From Verrucomicrobia bacterium SCGC AAA164-E04 (lineage in GTDB: Bacteria; Verrucomicrobiota; Verrucomicrobiia; Limisphaerales; AAA164-E04), in the NCBI GenBank assembly GCA_000383715.1, contig KB911980.1:1-32695 (forward strand): a stretch of DNA of 32,695 bases. Direction: 5' to 3'. Below the pieces are notes generated by a model, which was given only the letters and a program-made list of their open reading frames with translations, was not told the origin of the DNA and ran no database searches. The position numbers and the translations under genes are program-made. Shown here piece after piece: positions 26,156 through 32,695 of the stretch; positions within the stretch are counted from its first letter, which is position 1, and every line of letters begins with the position of its first letter.

Positions 26156-26977
26156 TCAGGCAAAAGTCTTTTGTAAGTAATCAAGACTTTGCTGGGCAAT
26201 GGCTTCTGGGCCTTCTTCGAATTTAAATACTTCGACGGAAACATAGCCCTGATATCCAACTTCTTTAAGTGCAGAGGCAATGGGCACAAAATCGACATCT
26301 CCAAATCCAGGTCCCTTGAGATTTGCATCATTGGCATGAAAATAAGCGAAGGCTGGCCAGGATTCCCGAATGATATCAGCAATGGGTTTACCCATGGAAC
26401 ACATGGCTTTGACATCCAAAATGATCTTGAAAGCAGGCGAAGGGATGCGACGGATAAATTGAATCGCCTCTTCTGCCGTGTTCATAAAATTAGTTTCAGA
26501 TGGCGCCAGAGGCTCAAAACAGATCGTCACTCCCTTGTCTTCGCCGTCTTGAACCGCCGGACGAAAAACCTCAGTCGCCCACTCAGTGGCCTGTTCCAGA
26601 GTAACACCTGATTCCAGATTCCGCTGATGAGGTGATCCTACAACAATCGATTTCCCTCCCAAATCCTGGCAGAATTGGACCAAGTCGCGAAAGTATTGCT
26701 GCGTTTTGGCACGGATACTCGCATCCGGATGCGTCATGTGCATGCCCTCAGCCTCTACAAGCACCCAATGGATACCTGAGATTTCCAACTGATGTCTCGC
26801 AGCTAAATCCTTGATTTCAGAGCGACGCTGCTTGGAAACATCGGTGACGTACTTGGCACAGGTGAAAGGGGCAATTTCAATCCCGTCGTATCCTGTTTGT
26901 TTGACAAACTCAAAGGTTTTTTCAAACGACCACTCCTTGAATATTTCATTGCAGACACCAAATTTCATGAGGGGCAT
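26156..26977 (-). CDS. Sugar phosphate isomerase/epimerase-type TIM-barrel protein
   Basis: A 273-residue AP-endonuclease-2-like TIM barrel. It begins KFGVCNEIFKEWSFEKTFEFV, with GYDGIEIAPF on the second strand. The probable metal ligands are Glu in TICFEPLAP, Asp in IILDVKAM, His in YFHANDAN and Glu in YVSVEVFKFE. The pattern resembles hydroxypyruvate isomerase, xylose-isomerase-like and ketose 3-epimerase enzymes. The reaction cannot be fixed from the sequence. The start may be the ATG at 26977 or the one three codons in. It probably heads or belongs to the leftward MATE/selenoprotein unit. Confidence 0.87.
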   Translation of the reverse strand: MPLMKFGVCNEIFKEWSFEKTFEFVKQTGYDGIEIAPFTCAKYVTDVSKQRRSEIKDLAARHQLEISGIHWVLVEAEGMHMTHPDASIRAKTQQYFRDLVQFCQDLGGKSIVVGSPHQRNLESGVTLEQATEWATEVFRPAVQDGEDKGVTICFEPLAPSETNFMNTAEEAIQFIRRIPSPAFKIILDVKAMCSMGKPIADIIRESWPAFAYFHANDANLKGPGFGDVDFVPIASALKEVGYQGYVSVEVFKFEEGPEAIAQQSLDYLQKTFA

Positions 26978-27040
26978 TGAGCCAAATTTAAGACTCTTTT
27001 GCCATCGCTATTTTCAATAAAGATCAGCAATGGAACCTGC

Positions 27041-27298
27041 TCATAAATAAAAATCGCTCACTTCATGATTTGTATTTTCCTCCTCGCCCCTTTCCAGTTC
27101 CGATTCATTTTGAAAATCAATGGGGCGCATTTCCCTGTCATTAGCCTGCCAATCCTCTGCCGAATCTACCGCACGTCGCATTTGATCGAACCACCAGGAG
27201 GCTCTCTGTAATCGTCTTTGCGAACGGTGACGGAAACGAAAGGAGGCGTTTCTTTGCTGACTTAATCCGAGTTCAAGTTGTTCTGTGTTCCATTTCAT
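27041..27298 (-). CDS. Small hydrophilic protein with an ASWWFDQMRRAVD segment
   Basis: An 85-residue, highly charged protein with no signal peptide. The core RRLQRASWWFDQMRRAVD has the look of a conserved helix; similar WWF-QMR-V segments occur in small hypothetical proteins of Verrucomicrobia and Planctomycetes as far as I recall. Residues 18-35 are very Arg-rich (FRFRHRSQRRLQR), then the tail turns acidic (ERGEEEN), giving an amphoteric charge layout. Function is unknown. It lies 63 nt upstream of the isomerase gene on the same strand. Confidence 0.55.
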   Translation of the reverse strand: MKWNTEQLELGLSQQRNASFRFRHRSQRRLQRASWWFDQMRRAVDSAEDWQANDREMRPIDFQNESELERGEEENTNHEVSDFYL

Positions 27299-27435
27299 AC
27301 ATCGCTACTATGCATCCAGGCCTTGGACATTTACTGTCCCACGCCAAAGAAAGTAGAGTTTTGAATGAATGCGGCTCGTTTTGATGCAATCATGGCATCA
27401 TTCATGCGGTTTTTACTTGCATTTTCAATCACGCA

Positions 27436-27457
27436 AATGTAAACACAATGTAAATAC
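27436..27457. repeat. Tandem 11-bp repeat upstream of the secreted-protein gene
   Basis: AATGTAAACAC (27436-27446) is followed immediately by AATGTAAATAC (27447-27457), differing at one base. The period is close to one helical turn, as expected for side-by-side regulator binding. It lies in the 233-bp divergent region between the small protein at 27298 and the gene at 27532. Confidence 0.35.
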
Positions 27458-27473
27458 AAAATCCGTGTCAACT

Positions 27474-27485
27474 TCATTCGAATGA
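27474..27485. promoter_or_regulatory. 12-bp perfect palindrome, candidate operator
   Basis: TCATTCGAATGA is a perfect 12-bp palindrome centred 52 bp upstream of the ATG at 27532 in a divergent promoter region. It could bind a dimeric repressor. A palindrome of this size can also occur by chance. Confidence 0.3.
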
Positions 27486-27531
27486 GTGATCTTTATTTGA
27501 TACTGATAATAATCAAGCAAGGGCGGATCAT

Positions 27532-28614
27532 ATGAAGCCAATCAAATACCTTCCACTGGCATGTCTCTTTCTAGGGCTAAATCTCGAAGCCCAGATCACC
27601 ATCACCTCCGATGACATGTATAACCAACCCGGGGAATATTACAGATCCTATATAAATCAACCTCCGGCTCTGCTGCAGCGTTTTCCGGTCACGGTTGCTG
27701 GTAAACTAGGGGAGTCTGGCGGACCGAATTTTTGGGACTTCACAGATGGTCCGACAGATGAGGTCTTTCGATATGATTATGTCGCAAAAGCCACCTCGAT
27801 TGTTTTCAATGACTTTCCGGAGGCAAGCTTAGCCGAAAGGTCATACAGGGAGAGCAAACCCAACGATGTCAGCTGGATAATGTTTGATGATGTAGAAAAC
27901 CTGGGACGAAAAGTGTTTGGGTTCTGGATCATCAACGCGCAATTTGATGATCCATCCAATCGCTTCACTCTGCCGATCGTCGATTTCCCGGCAGAAATCA
28001 ATTACGGAGACACCTGGACCACTACTGCTGAATACCAAAACTCATTATTAGGTATTCCTGCCATCTATAATGAGGTGCAATCCTTTGAAGCTGATGCGTA
28101 TGGATTTATCGAACTACCCGAACTGGGGGTGTTCGAATGCTTGAGAATCAATTCATTGAAGGATTTTTCTGTTGCGATTGATTTCAATGGAACGGCTACT
28201 TTTACGAATGTTGAACGCCAATTCACGAGGATTTATTATTGGTTAGTTCCAGGAAAAGGTATTGCCGCTCAAATCGTTTCAGAACCAAGTGGCAACCCTG
28301 TTGCTGAACAATTTAATCTTGCGAGCATGTTTCAGCGCACTTTTGAGACCAATAAGGAGGAAAAAAATGCAGGTTGTCTGGAAGCCGCTGCAGTCACCGG
28401 GCTGGATATTATTCACCAGCCAAATCTTGTACGCCTCAAATGGAATGAGGCTGATTGCGCACAGAATTACCGAGTCCAATTCACTACCTCTGGACTTGGA
28501 GCGGAGGATTGGACTGATTTAAGCCCCACGCCCTACACAGACACTTTCTTCATCGACACGAATGTAAATAAAGCTAGGGTCAAGATATATCGCGTGCTCT
28601 CTGAAAGAAATTAA
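27532..28614 (+). CDS. Secreted protein of unknown function with C-terminal fibronectin-like tail
   Basis: A 360-residue protein with a clear signal peptide ([17 protein letters not shown]) and a good ribosome binding site (AGGGCGG). The mature part is rich in aromatic residues and beta-strand patterns ([57 protein letters not shown]). The last ~75 residues ([19 protein letters not shown]... KIYRVLSE) look like a fibronectin type III-like module of the kind found in Verrucomicrobia secreted proteins. No catalytic motif is recognised. It precedes the pseudopilin gene by 58 nt on the same strand; a small hairpin (28641-28653) lies between. Confidence 0.7.
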   Translation: MKPIKYLPLACLFLGLNLEAQITITSDDMYNQPGEYYRSYINQPPALLQRFPVTVAGKLGESGGPNFWDFTDGPTDEVFRYDYVAKATSIVFNDFPEASLAERSYRESKPNDVSWIMFDDVENLGRKVFGFWIINAQFDDPSNRFTLPIVDFPAEINYGDTWTTTAEYQNSLLGIPAIYNEVQSFEADAYGFIELPELGVFECLRINSLKDFSVAIDFNGTATFTNVERQFTRIYYWLVPGKGIAAQIVSEPSGNPVAEQFNLASMFQRTFETNKEEKNAGCLEAAAVTGLDIIHQPNLVRLKWNEADCAQNYRVQFTTSGLGAEDWTDLSPTPYTDTFFIDTNVNKARVKIYRVLSERN

Positions 28615-28672
28615 CGTTTCAAAGGGTGTCTCAGGGAGAGGCCGCAATGCGGCTGGAACCATAGGAAGCACT

Positions 28673-29554
28673 ATGCATACAAAATCAACCATTCATCCTG
28701 AATTTGAGCATCGAAATTCGGGACGCGGTGAGGGATTTACTCTCATTGAATTACTGGTGGTCATTGCGGTCATCGCCATTCTGGCCTCCATCCTGCTCCC
28801 CGCCCTCTCTGGGGCCAAATCCAAAGCCCGAGAAGTCGCGTGCATGAGTAACGTGAGACAAATAGGTTTGGGAATGACCTTGTTCGTGAACGATACGGGG
28901 CATTACCCTGTTTACAACCTCGATCCAAGTGCCTCGTTGGAAATGACATACTGGGCAGATGCTTTGGAGTCCTACACGGGAGGCGACTGGACAAACAAAC
29001 TTTATCGCTGTCCCGACTACAAAGGGTTCACTCTTGAGGGCAATAACGATGGTGCTTTGCTGGGCAGTTATGGATATAACGCCAACGGAACTAAATTCAC
29101 TCCCAGCCGATATGGTCTGGGAGGAACGCTTGCAAAAATTTTTCTGGAAGATGAATTGGATGACCTTGCGGGGGGTATGCTGAGGATTAAGGAATCCATG
29201 GTACGCTCTCCAAGCGAGATGATCGCACTTGGCGATGCACATTTGGTGTGGACGCCAGCCGGCATGATGGCAGCGTTGTATGGTGACGCATATGCTAAGG
29301 AAAATTTCAGTGGAATGGGACTACTGGATATCAACAGTCGATATGGTGTCCAGAGACCCTCATGGCCCGGAAGTGAAGGTATCAAGGACGCAACCAACCT
29401 GAGACATCGGGATCGCTACAACATTTCTTTTACGGATGGACATGTGGAAACGATTCAGAGTCAAACGCTCTTCAAGCAAGATCACGATACCCTGAAGCGC
29501 TGGAATAATGACAACGAATCCCACGCAGAGTTCCTTGTGCATCAGGAACAATGA
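28673..29554 (+). CDS. Type II secretion-type pseudopilin (prepilin N-terminal cleavage/methylation protein)
   Basis: A 293-residue protein with a classical prepilin signal: [27 protein letters not shown], cleaved after Gly21, with Phe22 as methylated N-terminus and Glu26 as the conserved E5. It continues as [31 protein letters not shown] and ends with [10 protein letters not shown], a DGHV tail seen in the H-X9-DG type pseudopilin proteins of Planctomycetes, Verrucomicrobia and Lentisphaerae. These are numerous, and their role is presumed to be cell-surface or periplasmic assembly. A RBS (AGGAAG) is 5-10 nt upstream. No other secretion genes are adjacent. Confidence 0.92.
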   Translation: MHTKSTIHPEFEHRNSGRGEGFTLIELLVVIAVIAILASILLPALSGAKSKAREVACMSNVRQIGLGMTLFVNDTGHYPVYNLDPSASLEMTYWADALESYTGGDWTNKLYRCPDYKGFTLEGNNDGALLGSYGYNANGTKFTPSRYGLGGTLAKIFLEDELDDLAGGMLRIKESMVRSPSEMIALGDAHLVWTPAGMMAALYGDAYAKENFSGMGLLDINSRYGVQRPSWPGSEGIKDATNLRHRDRYNISFTDGHVETIQSQTLFKQDHDTLKRWNNDNESHAEFLVHQEQ

Positions 29555-29588
29555 GAGGGTCATCCCCGGTGATACAGAATGTTCGAGA

Positions 29589-29617
29589 TGACCTGGCGCT
29601 TTTATAAAGCCAGAGGT
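29589..29617 (+). terminator. Possible terminator hairpin after the pseudopilin gene
   Basis: GACC TGG and CTTT pair with AAAG CCA and GGTC around a TAT loop, with 2-nt bulges (CG and GA) on each side, then TTTGAG follows. It lies 35 nt after the stop. The T-tract is short and the stem is interrupted, so this is tentative. Confidence 0.35.
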
Positions 29618-29746
29618 CTTTGAGTATGAAGTATTGCTGAACCAAGCCTCAGGAAATTAACCTCTGAAGGACCATTCAGAATGCATGTATCAAACCAAGG
29701 TGAGTCAAAGAATCCAATGGGATTGCTGTGATTGATGCTTTGACGA

Positions 29747-30349
29747 TCAACGAACCAACATTGCCGCTGCTCTTTCCCAACTTTCCAAGTCATCCACATC
29801 CTCCAGAGTTCTCAATTGGAAGCAATTCAATCCCAGCTTTTTAATTGTATCATAGGTTTGCCCCAAAACCTGATCAGTACTCCAGCTGATGTTTGTGAAT
29901 ATTTTCGGCTCAGCATTTCTGAATCCTATCATCCAATATCCACCATCTGCTGCGGGACCTATCACGACTTCTGAGGACAGCAGCGCTTCGATGGCTGTTT
30001 CCACATCACAGGATTCAACGTAGGGGCAGTCCGTTCCAAAAATTAAAACGGCATCTGCCTCATCCAGAGCCTGCTCCATCGCACGTGCCATCCTCTCCCC
30101 AAGGTTCCCTTCCCCTTGGGGTTTCATTGTCCAATGAGACGATTTTAAAAAAGGAGTCATCGCATCGACTGCATTATCCGGAGTAAAGCGAAGTTCGACG
30201 TTCTGACAGGCAGACAATTGATTCAAAAAATGGTGAGCCAACAGCTCGTAGGCACGACATGCTTCCTGATTACCCATTGATACCGCAAGACGGGTTTTTA
30301 CAAACCCTGGCTTGGGAGCTTTGATGAAAACAACGATCTTAACCTTCAT
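29747..30349 (-). CDS. TIGR04282-family glycosyltransferase (arsenosugar-biosynthesis type)
   Basis: A 200-residue protein of the TIGR04282/DUF2064 group. The N-terminal signature VVFIKAPKPGFVKTRLAVSMG is followed by GNLGERMARAMEQAL, LIFGTDCPYV, GPAADGGYWMIGF and WSTDQVLGQT, all diagnostic. The family is a nucleotidyl/glycosyltransferase-fold group; some members belong to arsenosugar synthesis operons, but many do not, and no ArsM-like or ArsS gene is near. The start ATG fits the family's normal N-terminus exactly. A strong terminator (30355-30393) ends six bases before it and no Shine-Dalgarno is visible, so expression must be unusual or low. Confidence 0.9.
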   Translation of the reverse strand: MKVKIVVFIKAPKPGFVKTRLAVSMGNQEACRAYELLAHHFLNQLSACQNVELRFTPDNAVDAMTPFLKSSHWTMKPQGEGNLGERMARAMEQALDEADAVLIFGTDCPYVESCDVETAIEALLSSEVVIGPAADGGYWMIGFRNAEPKIFTNISWSTDQVLGQTYDTIKKLGLNCFQLRTLEDVDDLESWERAAAMLVR

Positions 30350-30354
30350 GAAAC

Positions 30355-30393
30355 AAAAAACCGCGAACTTTGAATTGAATCAAAGATCACGGT
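30355..30393 (-). terminator. Strong rho-independent terminator between the DUF5069 gene and the TIGR04282 gene
   Basis: On the minus strand, ACCGTGATCTTTGA (30393-30380) pairs with TCAAAGTTCGCGGT (30373-30360) at 13 of 14 positions (one T-T mismatch, one G-T wobble) around a 6-nt loop. A run of six T, whose first base is the last of the stem (30360-30355), follows. It is 27 nt after the DUF5069 stop and ends just before the TIGR04282 start codon. Confidence 0.75.
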
Positions 30394-30419
30394 AAAAATT
30401 TTTGGAGGATTGAAGAGAA

Positions 30420-30866
30420 TCAGCCTTTAATTTCAGCGTTATAGAACTCCAACCAATCGTCTAGATTATTGAGGTTCACCGCGTCATACGGGCCCGAAGA
30501 ACCTTCCTCAATGCCATTGGCTGAAAGAATCGACTGACGAGTCGCATCATCATGGATGTAACCGTCGATGGATGCATTCAAGGCGGTGATGGATCCTTGA
30601 TCTAATTTGGCGCCTGGTTGTTGCCTGATCCAAGCTTCCAACTGCGGATAGGTAGGTTTATCGTTTTTCATATATTCCAGAGTGGACTCTCTGTTGAGTC
30701 CCAGGCCATCAAGGACCATTTGATCGTAGCCAGCGCCACAGCCTGGATATCCGTCCGCCAATTTAGCGGCATTTTCGAGAGAAACTTTTTGCCAAAAACG
30801 CGGAAGGTGTTGCACTCCTAAAGGACCGGTCACACTTGAACTTATCGTAGGTACTATTTTACTCAT
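30420..30866 (-). CDS. DUF5069 domain-containing protein
   Basis: A 148-residue protein without signal peptide or membrane span. The segments LPRFWQKVSLENAAKLADGYPG, DQMVLDGLGL, EAWIRQQ and LNNLDDWLEFYNAEIK match the DUF5069 family, a small cytoplasmic helical family very common in Verrucomicrobia. Its function is unknown. It is followed by a strong terminator and preceded by a 231-bp divergent region shared with the beta-propeller gene. Confidence 0.85.
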   Translation of the reverse strand: MSKIVPTISSSVTGPLGVQHLPRFWQKVSLENAAKLADGYPGCGAGYDQMVLDGLGLNRESTLEYMKNDKPTYPQLEAWIRQQPGAKLDQGSITALNASIDGYIHDDATRQSILSANGIEEGSSGPYDAVNLNNLDDWLEFYNAEIKG

Positions 30867-31097
30867 TGCTTTATTGTCTAGGGTCTAATGGTTCAGATGG
30901 AGATTAAGCAAGCAGATGAAAGTGGGTCAACATGATTCAGTATCCAGAGACGCCAATTCGAACTGCACCTTCGATTTAAAGTTAATAAAATGAATATTCA
31001 GGGCTGCATTCAGTCAAGAGAATACTAAGTTCTTGACGTATCGTATCATCTCGCCATTTTGTGAGTATAAGTCAACCTTTGCTGAACATTTAATTCT

Positions 31098-32345
31098 ATG
31101 AAAACAAGACACATCGTCCCCGCAGGGGCATTTTGCCTTCTTCTGGCAGGTCTGATGCCTCAATCCATGGCTGAAAATAACTGGCCACAATGGCGAGGAG
31201 TCAACCGTGATGGACACTCCTCAGACATTGGTCTTTTGGATAAATGGCCTGAGAATGGTCCGGAAAAAATCTGGATGTTCGAAAACGCGGGTAAAGGGTA
31301 TTCCGGCCCAGCCATTGTGGATGGTAAATTTTTTACGATGGGCACCCGTGAAAACAGGACTATCATGCTATGTCTTGATGCAAACACTGGTGAAGAGCAA
31401 TGGGCGAAAGAAATCGGAGATGTCCTTGGTAACGCTTGGGGAGACGGACCACGCGGGACGCCAGCGGTGGATAGTGATAATGTCTACACACTGACCGGCG
31501 AAGGAAATTTGTTATGCGTTGCCGCAGTTGATGGTAGCATCCTTTGGGAGACTAAGACATCAGAACTTGGAGGCAAAACGCCGAATTGGGGATACAGTGA
31601 ATCAGTTCTGATAGATGGACAAAAATTACTTTTCACCCCGGGAGGTGAAAAGGGAACAGTAGCGGCCCTTGATAAATCAACTGGTGAGGTGATCTGGCAA
31701 AGCAAACAAATTGAGGATAAAGCACACTATTCATCGATCGTTGCAGCTCAGATAAATGGAGCAAAACAATTTGTCCAGCGCACCGAAAAATCAATATTCG
31801 GGTTGAATCCTGATGATGGAGCACTGTTGTGGAAAACGGATTTCCCTGGTCGAACAGCTGTGATTCCTACCCCCATTGTCATAGGAAACCGTGTTTATGT
31901 GACCGCTGGATATGGTTCCGGCTGCAAAACAATTGAAATTCAACCCGACAACACGGTCAAAGAACTTTATTCTAACCGTGAGATGAAAAACCATCATGGC
32001 GGGGTTGTTCGAATAGGAGGTCAAGTATTTGGTTATTCAGATGGTATAGGCTGGCTTTGCCAAAATTTAAGCGATGGTTCAGAGGTATGGTCGGAACGGA
32101 AAGCCTTGGGCAAAGGAGCTATCACATATGCCGATGGCAAACTGATATGCCTGGACGAAGGGAAAGGTCATGTGGTCATGTTGGCTGCATCGACCGATGG
32201 CTACAGGGAACTAAGCAGATTCACCCTCCACCCTCAATCCGAAATCCGCGCATCACGCGGTAAAATCTGGACCCATCCAGTGATTGTCAATGGCAAGTTA
32301 TATCTGAGGGATCAAGATCTGATCTACTGCTACGATATCAAATAG
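31098..32345 (+). CDS. Exported PQQ-type beta-propeller repeat protein
   Basis: A 415-residue protein with a Sec signal peptide (VPAGAFCLLLAGLMPQSMA) followed by NWPQWRGVNRDGHSSD, the usual start of outer PQQ-like propeller proteins of Verrucomicrobia and Planctomycetes. Repeated blades of the type LDANTGEEQWAKEIG, VAAVDGSILWETKT, LDKSTGEVIWQSK, LNPDDGALLWKT and LSDGSEVWSE are visible, about seven, with the tryptophan-docking A-x-D-x-x-T-G-x-x-x-W pattern. Whether it binds PQQ is doubtful; many members are structural or glycan-binding. The reading frame is complete and a strong terminator follows. Confidence 0.9.
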   Translation: MKTRHIVPAGAFCLLLAGLMPQSMAENNWPQWRGVNRDGHSSDIGLLDKWPENGPEKIWMFENAGKGYSGPAIVDGKFFTMGTRENRTIMLCLDANTGEEQWAKEIGDVLGNAWGDGPRGTPAVDSDNVYTLTGEGNLLCVAAVDGSILWETKTSELGGKTPNWGYSESVLIDGQKLLFTPGGEKGTVAALDKSTGEVIWQSKQIEDKAHYSSIVAAQINGAKQFVQRTEKSIFGLNPDDGALLWKTDFPGRTAVIPTPIVIGNRVYVTAGYGSGCKTIEIQPDNTVKELYSNREMKNHHGGVVRIGGQVFGYSDGIGWLCQNLSDGSEVWSERKALGKGAITYADGKLICLDEGKGHVVMLAASTDGYRELSRFTLHPQSEIRASRGKIWTHPVIVNGKLYLRDQDLIYCYDIK

Positions 32346-32376
32346 AATTTAAATTCACTCTTTCAGGAAGACCATG

Positions 32377-32410
32377 AATCCGGCAGCTCATTCGAGTTGC
32401 CGGATTTTTT
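32377..32410 (+). terminator. Strong rho-independent terminator of the beta-propeller gene
   Basis: A 13-bp stem: AATCCGGCAGCTC (32377-32389) pairs with GAGTTGCCGGATT (32394-32406), with a single G-T wobble and an ATTC loop. TTTT follows at 32407-32410 as the start of a U-tract. It lies 32 nt after the stop codon. Confidence 0.9.
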
Positions 32411-32695
32411 GATATGCCAAGAGCGTTTTTGTAGATTCGTTTAGCAGGACCGGATTTGCCTATCTTCATTGGAGGTGCATCTGCCGCATGAGTATTTCTC
32501 TCCTACTCCAAATCTGAGTATGATGATTGTTCTTCTTCTAATTTTTATGGTAATGGATGAGATTAAGGAAAAATAATAAAATAACGATGCAGTCAGTCTA
32601 ATGCTGCAGAGTAGAGGGGAGGAGCTGATATAAGGAAGGAAGGCCGTTGGGGTCGTTTTTAGAACAGAGGACCTTGGCCGGTTTATGGAAGAGAA
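32411..32695. other. Intergenic tail of the window
   Basis: No open frame of useful length, hairpin or promoter stands out in these bases after the terminator. The last 80 bases are purine-rich (around 32610-32645). It is probably the upstream region of a gene beyond the window. Confidence 0.4.

Overview
The window reads as a chromosomal segment of a free-living Gram-negative bacterium, most likely a marine or aquatic member of the Verrucomicrobiota (Opitutae-like). This is inferred from gene content, not from a marker gene. The content includes lpxA (LPS outer membrane), a three-gene sdhCAB operon with a single cytochrome b558-type anchor, a Sigma70_ECF-like factor, a Tat-exported Gfo/Idh/MocA oxidoreductase, a sulfatase, a PulG-like pseudopilin protein, and DUF5069, DUF4159 and DUF6580 proteins. 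These are common together in Verrucomicrobia, Planctomycetes and Lentisphaerae. I see no rRNA, tRNA, CRISPR array, insertion sequence or phage genes.

Layout. 1-3290: a cut-off saccharopine/carboxynorspermidine dehydrogenase, a divergent LacI regulator, then a secreted CXXCH protein paired with a MOSC protein. 3291-4156: a gene-poor AT-rich stretch with one doubtful small membrane ORF. 4142-8070: yhbY coupled to a PmtA-like methyltransferase, an acyltransferase, a second methyltransferase, and a coiled-coil/zinc-ribbon membrane protein. 8109-12866: ferritin, an ECF-like sigma factor and the sdhCAB operon with a readable promoter. 12867-18274: a HAD hydrolase, NAD(P)HX repair enzyme, Tat oxidoreductase, lpxA and radC. 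18591-23240: sulfatase, DUF4159 protein, phosphodiesterase, DUF6580 membrane protein and an RluA-type pseudouridine synthase. 23294-27298: a leftward cluster of a small protein, a TIM-barrel isomerase, a MATE transporter and a thioredoxin-like gene. 27532-32345: a secreted protein, a pseudopilin, a TIGR04282 glycosyltransferase, a DUF5069 protein and a PQQ-type beta-propeller, closed by a strong terminator.

The most notable item is at 23294-24703 on the minus strand. An automatic caller would see two pieces: a 66-codon signal-peptide ORF and a separate 396-codon ORF. The two lie in the same frame, separated by one TGA (24503-24505) and six further codons. That TGA falls at the first cysteine of a thioredoxin W-C-x-x-C motif, giving W-U-A-G-C. 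Downstream of the TGA is a 6-bp hairpin whose 5-nt loop has G at its second position, 23 nt from the UGA, as expected for a bacterial SECIS element. I annotate the region as one selenoprotein of 469 residues: exported thioredoxin-like domain, TPR-like middle and a C-terminal domain with a CX6C pair. The selenocysteine machinery itself is not in this window.

Other regulatory signals are a sigma70-type promoter with a 9-bp inverted repeat ahead of sdhC, and a strong intrinsic terminator only a few bases before the start codon of the TIGR04282 glycosyltransferase.
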